From contig NZ_JAAKZG010000004.1 in the NCBI RefSeq assembly GCF_011045115.1, forward strand, positions 496,001-560,000: DNA of 64,000 bases, written 5' to 3'. Below the pieces are notes generated by a model that worked only from the letters and a program-made list of their open reading frames with translations, searched no databases and was not told the origin of the DNA. Below, one piece after another: positions 24,451 to 32,388 of the stretch (within the stretch, counting starts at the first letter, position 1; each line of letters opens with the position of its first letter). A program made the translations under genes and the position numbers. Origin of the DNA: Mesorhizobium zhangyense (lineage in GTDB: Bacteria; Pseudomonadota; Alphaproteobacteria; Rhizobiales; Rhizobiaceae).

Positions 24451-25122
24451 TTATTCGTCGCCCGGTACGCCGTAGCTCGGAGCATCCGATGGGTTGATCG
24501 CACGGGTCACGTAGGCGTCGAGCTGCGGCTTGTAGAGTTCCCACAGCATCGCCACCTGCTCGATGGGGCATTCTTCGGTCCAGTCGCAGCGCAGGTCGGC
24601 AACAGGCCATGAAACGTCACGCACCAGCTTCATGCCGGCAGAGCGAACCGGGCCAGCCTCGCCGCCAGCCTTGAGCGCAGCGCGCATCGTGGCAATGAGG
24701 CGATCGCCCAGATGACCTTCCGATGCCAGAAACGCATTGACCATTGCCTGCGGAATGCCGTCATTGGCCAGAAGATTGCCGCCGCATGCGACGTTTTCCG
24801 CGCGGGCTTCCGCCCAAATTCCAAGTGCCTTGGGGCCGGAGTGAATCGCACTCATTCCTGTCGCGTCCACAGCCAATACCTGACGGTATTCGCTGTAGGT
24901 GGTGCGCTTCAGAATAGCGATGGCTTCCGCAGCCGAAGCGCCGCGCGCCAGAAGCTCCAACCCACGGATGCCCAAAGTCGGGTCGGTAATGTTCTGGCTC
25001 GCCACGGCACCGACACCGGCCTGCGCATAGGCGCAACGCGCGGCAACAGCAGGCGACGAGGACGACACGGCAACGCCGAACATGCCGGTCTTGCTGCAGC
25101 GTGCTACGATGGAGAAAGTCAT
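24451..25122 (-). CDS. DUF1028 family protein (Ntn-hydrolase-like)
   Basis: 223 residues beginning MTFSIVARCSKTGMFGVAVSSSSPAVAARC, the hallmark of DUF1028, a family with an Ntn-hydrolase-like fold thought to cleave amide bonds. Further family segments are AGVGAVASQNITDPTLGIRGLELL and the C-terminal PIEQVAMLWELYKPQLDAYVTRAI. ATG 25122 follows the RidA stop by 5 bases, so they are translationally linked. DUF1028 and RidA are repeatedly found together beside transporters for nitrogenous compounds. A role in hydrolysing an amide of the imported compound is plausible, but the reaction has not been established to my knowledge. Confidence 0.85.
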   Translation of the reverse strand: MTFSIVARCSKTGMFGVAVSSSSPAVAARCAYAQAGVGAVASQNITDPTLGIRGLELLARGASAAEAIAILKRTTYSEYRQVLAVDATGMSAIHSGPKALGIWAEARAENVACGGNLLANDGIPQAMVNAFLASEGHLGDRLIATMRAALKAGGEAGPVRSAGMKLVRDVSWPVADLRCDWTEECPIEQVAMLWELYKPQLDAYVTRAINPSDAPSYGVPGDE

Positions 25123-25127
25123 GCCGG

Positions 25128-25544
25128 TCAGTCCGGAATGACGGCGGTGCCGTCGATCTCGACCAGCCAATCCGGGCGCGCCAGCGCCTGAACGACGAGG
25201 CCCGTCGAGACGGGATGAACGCCCTTGATATACTCGCCCATGGTGCGATAGACCGCCTCGCGATGGCGGACGTCGGTGATGTAGACGACAACCTTGACGA
25301 GATGCTCCATCGTGCCGCCGCACTCTTCGATGAGCTGCCTGATGTTCTGCATGACCTTGTGGGTTTGCTCGACCGGATCGTGGCTTTCGATGTTCTTGGC
25401 CGTATCCAGATCCTGCGGGCACTGGCCGCGCAGATAGACGGTTTTGCCACCCCGCGTAATCACCGCCTGGCAAAGGTCGTTGTCCAGCTTCTGCTCGGGA
25501 TAGGTGTCCTTGGTGTTGAACGTACGAATTCGATCATGTGCCAT
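25128..25544 (-). CDS. RidA family deaminase-like protein
   Basis: 138 residues of the RidA/YjgF/UK114 family. Typical marks are the Arg-containing YLRGQCPQDLDT segment, EQTHKVMQNIRQLIEECGGTMEHLVKVVVYITD and the C-terminal RPDWLVEIDGTAVI. RidA proteins hydrolyse reactive enamine/imine intermediates to oxo acids and ammonia. ATG 25544 has GGAG six bases upstream; two earlier ATGs (25556, 25574) give poorer N-termini. A pathway-specific RidA beside a flavin monooxygenase and aldehyde dehydrogenase suggests an imine intermediate during amine oxidation. The 203 bases upstream to the monooxygenase stop could hold a promoter. Confidence 0.88.
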   Translation of the reverse strand: MAHDRIRTFNTKDTYPEQKLDNDLCQAVITRGGKTVYLRGQCPQDLDTAKNIESHDPVEQTHKVMQNIRQLIEECGGTMEHLVKVVVYITDVRHREAVYRTMGEYIKGVHPVSTGLVVQALARPDWLVEIDGTAVIPD

Positions 25545-25747
25545 CTTGGTCTCCATCGGGTCGGCTCGGGTCAAGGCGTCCGTTGCGCGAATTTTGGCTC
25601 AACGGCTCCGTTTGCGAAAAGCACCGGGACCGCAATCCGCATTTCGCGGTGATGTTTCCACAGCGCTGATGAACTTTGAAGAATAGTCTTTCTCATCCTT
25701 GCTAAGGGCGCTCCTAATCGGTCGCATCCTTTTCAAGCCGGAGTTGG

Positions 25748-27022
25748 CTATGCCTCTTCAGTCACGCGTTTAGCGGACTCGTGATATTCCAGATACTTTC
25801 GCTGCGTGGAAATATGGTCCGCCACGAACTTGGCATCATGCCAGACGCCCCAGATGAAGCTGGACCCTCTGCGCGATTGCCATGGCAATCCAAGGAAGTA
25901 GATTCCAGGCTCGGATGACACCCCGCGCTGATGCTTCGGCCGGCCTTTCTCGTCGAACACATCAACCTTCAGCCAGCTGTAGTCGACGGTGAAGCCGGTG
26001 GCCCAGATGATGGAGGTTATTCCGGCGTCGGCCAGGTTCAGTTCGAGGATGGGATCGGTCACGCATTTCGGCTCTGGTTCGATCCGGCGGGCTTCAGGGT
26101 CTTCCGGCAAGTCCACGCCGTTGCGAACAACATAGGCGTCGGCCTCGTCCAGCAGAGACATGTAATTGGCATCGCCCCGCGCAAGATTCTCGGCAAGATC
26201 GGGCGCGAAGGTCAGCCCGCCTTCCTTGTAGTCTTCCGTTCGGCCAAGCAGGATCATCCCCTGCCCGGCAAGGCGCCGGAAGTCGATCGTCTCGCCACCG
26301 CGAGCGCCGCTCACCGCGATCGTGACATGTTCCGTGCCAGGACCCGGCGTTGCGGCATCCCACTTGCCGAGAACGCCCAGCCACCAGCAGAAGTCGCGGC
26401 CGCGATAGGCGCGCGGAGGCCGATCGTGCGGGCCGACCGAGAGGTAGACGCGCTTGCCGGCGCGCAGAAGTTCGTCCGCTATCTGCACGCCCGAAGATCC
26501 GGCACCCACCACCAGCACCGCGCCCTCAGGCAATTGGCCGGGATTGCGATAGGAGCTGGAATGGATCTGCATCAAACCTGCATCTTCAGGCACTACGGCC
26601 GGAATGACCGGGTTCTGGAAAGGACCGGTGGAGGCAACGATGTTGCGGGCCTCGATCACACCGTCCGAGGTTTCCACACGGAAACCCGGCCGGCCGACAT
26701 TACGTCGCACTTCTCTCACCTCGACGCCACAGCGGATGGGGGCAGCGATCTTTTCCGCATAAGCAACAAAATAGTCCGCAACCTTCTCCTTGGCGACGAA
26801 GGCGTCGGGACCGGCACCCGGAAACTCCATTCCCGGAAAACGGTCATGCCAGGCGGGACCATTGGCAACCAGCGAATCCCATCTTCCCGAGCGCCAGCGT
26901 TCGGCGATCCGGTCCCGCTCCAAGACGAGATAAGGGACGCCGCTTTTGCCGAGATGCTCGCTCATAGCCACCCCTGCCTGGCCAGCACCAACCACAAGCG
27001 TGTCTACCTTTTCAACTGACAT
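25748..27022 (-). CDS. FAD-dependent flavoprotein monooxygenase (FMO/CzcO-like)
   Basis: 424 residues with two Rossmann motifs: FAD site VVGAGQAG (10-17) and NADPH site VVGAGSSG (171-178). The sequence FLGLPWQSRRGSSFIWGV near the C-terminus and WATGFTVDYSWLK are typical of this group. It would hydroxylate or oxidise an N- or C-centre of a small molecule using NADPH and oxygen. ATG 27022 gives the expected N-terminus; the longer open frame upstream runs into the intergenic repeat. It begins the block RidA-DUF1028-ALDH-LysR and follows the Liv-type importer genes, so it likely starts breakdown of the imported nitrogenous compound. Confidence 0.86.
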   Translation of the reverse strand: MSVEKVDTLVVGAGQAGVAMSEHLGKSGVPYLVLERDRIAERWRSGRWDSLVANGPAWHDRFPGMEFPGAGPDAFVAKEKVADYFVAYAEKIAAPIRCGVEVREVRRNVGRPGFRVETSDGVIEARNIVASTGPFQNPVIPAVVPEDAGLMQIHSSSYRNPGQLPEGAVLVVGAGSSGVQIADELLRAGKRVYLSVGPHDRPPRAYRGRDFCWWLGVLGKWDAATPGPGTEHVTIAVSGARGGETIDFRRLAGQGMILLGRTEDYKEGGLTFAPDLAENLARGDANYMSLLDEADAYVVRNGVDLPEDPEARRIEPEPKCVTDPILELNLADAGITSIIWATGFTVDYSWLKVDVFDEKGRPKHQRGVSSEPGIYFLGLPWQSRRGSSFIWGVWHDAKFVADHISTQRKYLEYHESAKRVTEEA

Positions 27023-27164
27023 TTCTGCTCCCTTTCTGGCTGTCCGAGCGTTTCTGCAGATGCAACGGCGGCCTTGTCTTTGGTTTACTGGAGGGGCTGG
27101 CTTGCGAAAATTACGATTTTTTGTGGCAACGGTTAGCTTGTCCCTAAATGCTGGAAGAGCAGTC

Positions 27165-27332
27165 GCATATGGAATTCGACCCCCACTCCGTCTCGGCTTC
27201 GCCGAGCAACCTCTCCCCGTTCGACGGGGGAGAGGAAACGCCGTCCGCAAGGCTGGCACCCTTCCTCCCCCTTTTGAGGGGGAGAGGTGCCGAGCGAAGC
27301 GAAGCGGAGTGAGGGTCGGCTGTGCCATATGC
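27165..27332. repeat. 168-bp palindromic intergenic repeat element
   Basis: The element is a nested imperfect palindrome. The outermost arms GCATATGG (27165-27172) and CCATATGC (27325-27332) are exact complements; the next arms 27178-27191 and 27305-27318 match at 13 of 14 positions; inside are two further hairpins, CTCTCCCC/GGGGGAGAG at about 27210-27235 and CTCCCCC/GGGGGAG at 27265-27284. The CGGCTTCGCCGAG and GCCGAGCGAAGCG stretches are of a kind common between genes in Rhizobiales genomes. It fills the gap between the flavin monooxygenase start and the livF stop and may serve as the terminator of the liv genes. Apart from it, 27023-27398 shows no gene. Confidence 0.75.
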
Positions 27333-27398
27333 GTTAGCCCTGCTGATCGCCGGGAGAGGTTGGCCGGTGCAGAAAATACGGGGGCGGGATCGAAACGC

Positions 27399-28100
27399 TC
27401 AGAGATAGAGGCTTTTCGCCACTTTCGAGGACAGAAGTTCCTTCGCCGGACCTTCCTGAGCGACCTTGCCCTTGACGAGCACGTAGCCGCGATCCGCGAT
27501 GCTGAGACCCATCTCGGCGTTCTGCTCGATCAACAGGATTGTCGTTCCGCGACGATGGATTTCCTGCGTGATCTCGAAATACTCGCCGATAAGCTTTGGC
27601 GACAAACCGAGCGAAGGCTCGTCCATGATCACCAGTTTCGGCTCGCCGATCAGGGCACGCGCCAGCGCAACCATGGCCTGCTCACCGCCCGACAGAGTTC
27701 CGGCCAGCTGACGCAGACGCTCGCGGATACGCGGAAACAGAGCGCACATTTTTTCGAGTTGCGGCTCGAAATTCGGGCCGCGAGCCGAGACGGCATCATA
27801 GCCGAGCCGCAGATTCTCCAGAACCGTCAGGCCGGGGAACAGGCGGCGGCCTTCCGGCACGAGTCCCACGCCAAGTGAAGCAAGGTTTTCCGTGCCAAGT
27901 ACCGCGATGTCCTTGCCCATCACGCTGACCTTGCCGCGTTGCGCGCGCACCACGCCGCAGACCGTCATGAAGGTCGTAGTCTTGCCCGCACCATTGGGGC
28001 CGAGTAGGCAGACCAGCTCACCCGCCTGCACGCTCATCACCACGTTGCGCAGCATCGGAACTGCGCCGTAAGCCGTGTCGACATCGTTCAGTTCAAGCAT
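27399..28100 (-). CDS. livF: Branched-chain amino acid-type ABC transporter ATP-binding protein LivF
   Basis: 233 residues, standard LivF length. Walker A GPNGAGKTT (34-42), LVPEGRRLFPGLTVLENLRLG (LivF-type Q-loop region), signature LSGGEQAMVALARAL, Walker B LVIMDEPSLGLSP and LLIEQNAEMGL. It pairs with LivG to drive a hydrophobic-amino-acid-transporter class (HAAT) importer. ATG 28100 overlaps the LivG stop by 8 bases. HAAT systems also import amides, urea, aromatic acids and other nitrogen compounds, so the substrate should not be assumed to be leucine. Confidence 0.9.
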   Translation of the reverse strand: MLELNDVDTAYGAVPMLRNVVMSVQAGELVCLLGPNGAGKTTTFMTVCGVVRAQRGKVSVMGKDIAVLGTENLASLGVGLVPEGRRLFPGLTVLENLRLGYDAVSARGPNFEPQLEKMCALFPRIRERLRQLAGTLSGGEQAMVALARALIGEPKLVIMDEPSLGLSPKLIGEYFEITQEIHRRGTTILLIEQNAEMGLSIADRGYVLVKGKVAQEGPAKELLSSKVAKSLYL

Positions 28101-28878
28101 GGACAGCCGCCTTTCCGAGATAGGCTTCCTGAACGCGCGGATCGGCGCGCACGGTGGCGTAATCGCCCTCGGCGATACGGCTTCCATAGTCGATGCACAT
28201 CACATGCTGGGGGAAAGCATCGACAACGCGCATGTCGTGCTCGATGAGAATGACCGACAAGTCAGGATTTTCTTTTCGTAGCCGAATGATGTCTGACACG
28301 AGCGCATCAGTTTCCGTTTCGTCCATCCCGACGGATGGTTCATCTAGGAGCAACAGCTTGGGTTGCGAGGCAAGCGCGCGGGCGATTTCCAGCCTGCGGC
28401 GGTCGGCCTGCGCCAACGTTCCGGCAGGGCGATAGCGCTGCTCGAACAGATCGCCGGAGCCGAGCTTCAGCAGGGATTCGGCCTTGCGGACGCATTCATC
28501 CATCTCGCGGCGCGCAACGCCTGGACGAAACAGCGCGGTCAGCACGCCCGTTCGCGTTCGCGTGTGCATGCCGATGATGACGTTATCGAGCACACTCAGA
28601 TCGGAGAACAGGCGCGACGACTGGAAGGTGCGGGCAATGCCGCGCTCGACCACTTCGTAGGATGGACGCCCGGTGATCTCCGTGCCGTCGAATGTCACGC
28701 GGCCGGAGGTCGGCTTGTAGACGCCGGTGACGACGTTGAAGAGCGTAGATTTGCCGGCACCATTAGGCCCGATCACCGCCAGAACGGAGCCTTTTTCAAT
28801 CGAAAAGCTCACATCGTTCAGCGCAACGAGCCCGCCGAACTGGATCGTTACATTTTCGACTTTCAGAAGCGTACTCAC
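28093..28878 (-). CDS. livG: Branched-chain amino acid-type ABC transporter ATP-binding protein LivG
   Basis: 261 residues with Walker A GPNGAGKST (37-45), RTFQSSRLFSDLSVLDNVIIG, a degenerate signature region (AGTLAQADRRRLEIARALA in place of LSGGQ, as is common in LivG proteins: here LAQADRR), Walker B LLLLDEPSVGMDETE and VILIEHDMRVV. It starts with GTG at 28878, overlapping the LivM TAG by one base. It forms the ATPase heterodimer with LivF for the LivH/LivM membrane pair. Gene order H-M-G-F on the minus strand is classical. Confidence 0.9.
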   Translation of the reverse strand: MSTLLKVENVTIQFGGLVALNDVSFSIEKGSVLAVIGPNGAGKSTLFNVVTGVYKPTSGRVTFDGTEITGRPSYEVVERGIARTFQSSRLFSDLSVLDNVIIGMHTRTRTGVLTALFRPGVARREMDECVRKAESLLKLGSGDLFEQRYRPAGTLAQADRRRLEIARALASQPKLLLLDEPSVGMDETETDALVSDIIRLRKENPDLSVILIEHDMRVVDAFPQHVMCIDYGSRIAEGDYATVRADPRVQEAYLGKAAVHA

Positions 28879-30053
28879 TATTCGCCTCCATAACGGCGCA
28901 TGCGCTGCGGGAACAATCCTTGCGGCCGGATCATGAGGAAGCCGATGATGACCACGCCGAAGAAAAGCAGGCGGTAGTCGGAGAAAGCGCGCAGCTTTTC
29001 AGGCAGGATCGTCAGCAGGAATGCGCCGACGATGACGCCGAAAATATTGTCCATGCCGCCGACGATAACCATCGTCATGATCGTGACCGAGACGAGGAAT
29101 GTAAAATTGTCGGGCGAAATATAGGATACGTAGAAAGCGTAGATCGTACCGGCAAAGGCCGCCAGAAACGCATCAACCGCGAAAGCCAGGACCTTGTACC
29201 AGGCAACATTGATGCCTTGCGCCTTGGCTGCGATTTCGTCGGCGCGCAAGGCGTTCCAGGCAAGGCCGATCCGGGAGGAATGAAGACGGTGCGCGGTAAT
29301 GATCGCCACGACCACCAACGCGGCGGAGAGGTAATAGAAATTCGCCTGGCTCGGCAGTCTCCAGCCGAAAACAACGAGCGGATCGGCAAAGGAATGGCCG
29401 AACAGGCTTGGTGCGGGAATGCCAACCAGACCGTTGGGACCGCCGGTCCATTCGAAATTGTTCAGCAATTGCTGGACCACGACACCGAATGCGATGGTGA
29501 CGAGCGCCAAATACGTATCACGCGTCCGCATCGACGGAATACCGATGATGAAGCCGAACAGCGTCGCCGCAAGTGCTGCGACCGGCAGCGTCAGCCAGAA
29601 GCTGAGGCCGAAATTGATCGCCAGCAGCGCCGAAACATAGGCGCCGATGCCATAGGAAGCGCCGGTCGCGAAGTTCGGAATGTTTGCGCTGCCGAGCTGG
29701 AAATTGAGCGCGAGCGCCAGCACCGCATAAAGCTGCGCCACGATCAGCAGATGCAGAATATAGGTGTTGGACCCGACGATGAAGGGAAATCCGACGACGA
29801 TTATGCCTGCGGTAATCATGGAGACAAGCGGAACGCGGGCAAAGCTCGCCATCGCCTGTTCGGCAATCCAGGGCTGCTTTTCCAGAATGAAGAAACCGAG
29901 CCCGAGCAGTGCCAGCAGACCGACGATCTGCAAGCCGCCATCGGCCTTCAATATGAGATAGAGGAAAACCGCGCCGACGAGTTGGGAGGCGACGGTGAAT
30001 GCGACCGCGGCAGACTTGCCTGGCGACGCCGATGAAGCGATGTCCTGCCGCAT
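28878..30053 (-). CDS. livM: Branched-chain amino acid-type ABC transporter permease LivM
   Basis: 391 residues with about ten membrane segments and a cytoplasmic N-terminus. LivM signatures include LALNFQLGSANIPNFATGASYGIGAYVSALL (substrate channel region near residue 115), IGIPSMRTRDTYLALVTIAFG and the ATPase-docking segment SRIGLAWNALRADEIAAKAQGIN. It starts 1 base after the LivH stop. It forms the inner-membrane channel with LivH. The C-terminal RPQGLFPQRMRRYGGE is normal for the family. Confidence 0.9.
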   Translation of the reverse strand: MRQDIASSASPGKSAAVAFTVASQLVGAVFLYLILKADGGLQIVGLLALLGLGFFILEKQPWIAEQAMASFARVPLVSMITAGIIVVGFPFIVGSNTYILHLLIVAQLYAVLALALNFQLGSANIPNFATGASYGIGAYVSALLAINFGLSFWLTLPVAALAATLFGFIIGIPSMRTRDTYLALVTIAFGVVVQQLLNNFEWTGGPNGLVGIPAPSLFGHSFADPLVVFGWRLPSQANFYYLSAALVVVAIITAHRLHSSRIGLAWNALRADEIAAKAQGINVAWYKVLAFAVDAFLAAFAGTIYAFYVSYISPDNFTFLVSVTIMTMVIVGGMDNIFGVIVGAFLLTILPEKLRAFSDYRLLFFGVVIIGFLMIRPQGLFPQRMRRYGGE

Positions 30054-30054
30054 G

Positions 30055-30972
30055 TCAGACTTTCTCCATCACGGTGCGGCCGAGAAGGCCGGCTGGCCGG
30101 AATATCAGAACCGCGATGACGAGGAGGAAGACGAATACCAGCCTGTAAGACGCCCCATCCGGCACGAAGGTCTGCGCCAGCACCTCTATGCCGGCGATAA
30201 TCAGGCCGCCGAGGATTGCTCCCGGCATCGAACCCAGACCGCCGATAACGGCAGCGGAAAAGCCGAGAAGCCCGGCCATGACACCGAAATCGAAGCGCGT
30301 CACGCCGGCATAGCTTGCGAAAAGCAGGCCGGCGATTGCACCGATGGCGGATGCAATGAAGAAGGTCGCGCGGAAAACGCGTGAATCGCGAATGCCCATC
30401 ATGCGGGCCACGACCCGGTCTTCGGAGGCGGCGCGAATGCGCAGGCCAAGCGCCGTCATGCGCAGGAATACGAAAAGGAGCGTTACCAGTATTGCGGTAA
30501 TCGCCACCACGAGCAGCGCAAACCAGCTTACCGAAACGCCGGCGACTTCAAACGCCATTCCCGACACCAGGCGCGGGAAAGCATGCGGATTAGACCCCTG
30601 CGGGTAGAGATGACGGATCAGTTCGCGAATGACGATGCCGAGCGCCACCGTCGCGACCAGCGCCATCATTGCCGGTGCATCGCGGAAACGCCGGATCACG
30701 ATCTTGTCGAGCGCGATGCCAATCACGCCGACCGCAAGCACCGCCACCACGACCGCAAGCAGCAGCCAGGCAGGGCCGGTCACGCCGACAACCGCCATCG
30801 ACCCCTGGACCAGAGCCAAAGCTATGAAGGGCGCCGTCATGGCAACGTCGCCATGCGAGAAATGGATAACGTTCAAAACGCCGAAAATCAGACTGAAGCC
30901 GATAGCCAGCAACGCATAGATACAGCCAAGGGTTATCCAGTTCACCAATTGCTGGACCAGCAGTTCCGCCAT
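30055..30972 (-). CDS. livH: Branched-chain amino acid-type ABC transporter permease LivH
   Basis: 305 residues, about eight membrane helices, with the LivH N-terminal pattern LVQQLVNWITLGCIYALLAIGFSLIFGVLNVIHFSHGDVAM (residues about 4-44, quoted in part) and the docking loop ALGLRIRAASEDRVVARMMGI. It is the first gene of the minus-strand transporter operon; the binding protein is encoded divergently from 31167. The 194-base gap between them must hold both promoters. A closing FRPAGLLGR segment is also family-typical. Confidence 0.9.
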   Translation of the reverse strand: MAELLVQQLVNWITLGCIYALLAIGFSLIFGVLNVIHFSHGDVAMTAPFIALALVQGSMAVVGVTGPAWLLLAVVVAVLAVGVIGIALDKIVIRRFRDAPAMMALVATVALGIVIRELIRHLYPQGSNPHAFPRLVSGMAFEVAGVSVSWFALLVVAITAILVTLLFVFLRMTALGLRIRAASEDRVVARMMGIRDSRVFRATFFIASAIGAIAGLLFASYAGVTRFDFGVMAGLLGFSAAVIGGLGSMPGAILGGLIIAGIEVLAQTFVPDGASYRLVFVFLLVIAVLIFRPAGLLGRTVMEKV

Positions 30973-31166
30973 CCGATCAGTCTCTCATTTAAGTTGAAAC
31001 GACTATCAGTGCGTTTTGTGAGGGCACATAATGAATCTCCGAAGTCACGGATAGCAATTTCCGAATTTCCAGACCAAATACGCGGAAATAGGCTGATGCT
31101 CAGCCGACGATCATGATCGGCCGGGCCGTTACGTTGGCGGCAAGACAAGACCTTTGAGGTGGAACC

Positions 31167-32297
31167 ATGCATAACAGGCGCAGCGCGATCGTCCGCGTAT
31201 CATCACTTATTGCCGGATCTCTGTTCGCCGTGGCGCTGGGCGCCGCCCAGGCTCAGGCAGACCAGATCAAGCTCGGCTTCATCGGACCGCTTTCCGGCGG
31301 CAATGCACAGCAGGGCCTTGGCGCCCGCAACGGCTTTCTCCTGGCAATCGAACAAGCGAATGCCAGCGGCTACCCGCATCAGGTGGAAGGCGTCGTTCTC
31401 GACGATGCTTCCGATCCGGCCGTCGGCGTTTCTGCCGCCCAGAAGCTGGTGAACGACCCCGCGGTCGTCGCCGCCACGGGCCACTGGAACAGCTCGGTCG
31501 CGCTGGCGACCATCCCGGTCTTCAACCGTTCGCAGATGCCGTTCATCGTCTGGGGCGCAGTCAGCCCGAAGATCACGGAACAGAACTTCGCCAATGTAAC
31601 GCGCGTCACGCCGACACTCGTCAATGAGAACAAGCCACTGGCCGAGGCGATCGCCAAGGAAGGCAAGGTCAAGAAGATCGCGATCATTTCGGACACGACC
31701 GACTATGGCGCGGCCAATGCGAAATGGTTCGGCGATTTCTTCAAAGAAGCCGGCGGTGAAATCGTCGCTTCGGATTCCGCAGCGGTCGGCACCACCGACT
31801 TCCGCGCGATGCTGACGACCGCGAAGGCCGCTGGCCCGGATGCGATCTATTTCGGCGGCGTTGTCACCGAAGCGGCACTCGTGCGCAGCCAGATGGCCGA
31901 TCTCGGCATGGGCAGCCTGCCGATGTACGGCATTTCCGGCATCTACGATCCCAAGTTCATCGAGATCGCAGGCGCTGCGGCCGAAGGCACGATCGTCGGC
32001 ACGCCGGCAGTCCAAAGCAACCCGAAGCTGGAGGAATTCTACAAGGCCTATGAGGCGAAGGGCTACACCGACCCTGCCGGCTCCTATGCGAAATATGCCT
32101 ATGAGGCCGCCCAGATCCTGCTGGAAGTCATCAAGGAAAAGGGCATCGAGGACAAGGAAGCGCTGAGCGCCGCGATCCGCGGGATCAAGCATGACGGTAT
32201 CCTCGGCGAAGTCTCCTTCGACGACAACGGCCAGACCAATATGGCGGTCGAGATCGACAGGTATGTCGTACGCGACGGCAAGTGGGAAAAGATGTAA
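31167..32297 (+). CDS. ABC transporter substrate-binding protein (LivK/amide-urea type)
   Basis: 376 residues with a signal peptide (charged MHNRRSAIVR, hydrophobic core to about residue 28, AQA-D cleavage near 31). The mature protein is a Peripla_BP_6-type fold: IKLGFIGPLSGGNAQQGLGARNGFLLAIEQAN, ATGHWNSSVALATIPVFN, TRVTPTLVNENKPLAEAIAKEG, AIYFGGVVTEAALVRSQMADLG. It feeds the LivHMGF importer encoded divergently. The ligand is unknown; the nearby RidA, DUF1028 and flavin monooxygenase suggest an amine- or amide-containing compound. A strong terminator follows 18 bases after the stop. Confidence 0.9.
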   Translation: MHNRRSAIVRVSSLIAGSLFAVALGAAQAQADQIKLGFIGPLSGGNAQQGLGARNGFLLAIEQANASGYPHQVEGVVLDDASDPAVGVSAAQKLVNDPAVVAATGHWNSSVALATIPVFNRSQMPFIVWGAVSPKITEQNFANVTRVTPTLVNENKPLAEAIAKEGKVKKIAIISDTTDYGAANAKWFGDFFKEAGGEIVASDSAAVGTTDFRAMLTTAKAAGPDAIYFGGVVTEAALVRSQMADLGMGSLPMYGISGIYDPKFIEIAGAAAEGTIVGTPAVQSNPKLEEFYKAYEAKGYTDPAGSYAKYAYEAAQILLEVIKEKGIEDKEALSAAIRGIKHDGILGEVSFDDNGQTNMAVEIDRYVVRDGKWEKM

Positions 32298-32314
32298 TCA
32301 AAAACATCGTGTAT

Positions 32315-32350
32315 TGCCGCGCCGCCCTTCAGGCGGCGCGGCATTGTTTT
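32315..32350 (+). terminator. Rho-independent terminator after the Liv-type binding protein gene
   Basis: A perfect 12-bp GC stem (32315-32326 with 32332-32343), a 5-base loop and then TTGTTTT. It separates the binding-protein transcript from the potA-like gene 38 bases downstream. Confidence 0.9.
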
Positions 32351-32388
32351 GGCAAGATGCCGAATAGTCCCGCGCCGGAGCATTGCCC

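Noticed and set aside
25123-25473. Extension of the DUF1028 frame into the RidA gene
   Set aside because: Out-of-frame reading of RidA; the family N-terminus MTFSIVAR starts at 25122.
28093-28878. LivG with non-canonical signature as a possible defect
   Set aside because: LivG proteins commonly have a degenerate signature region; all other motifs and the operon context are normal.
28920-30035. 371-codon open frame antisense to livM
   Set aside because: Charged antisense shadow of a membrane protein; the minus-strand LivM is unmistakable.
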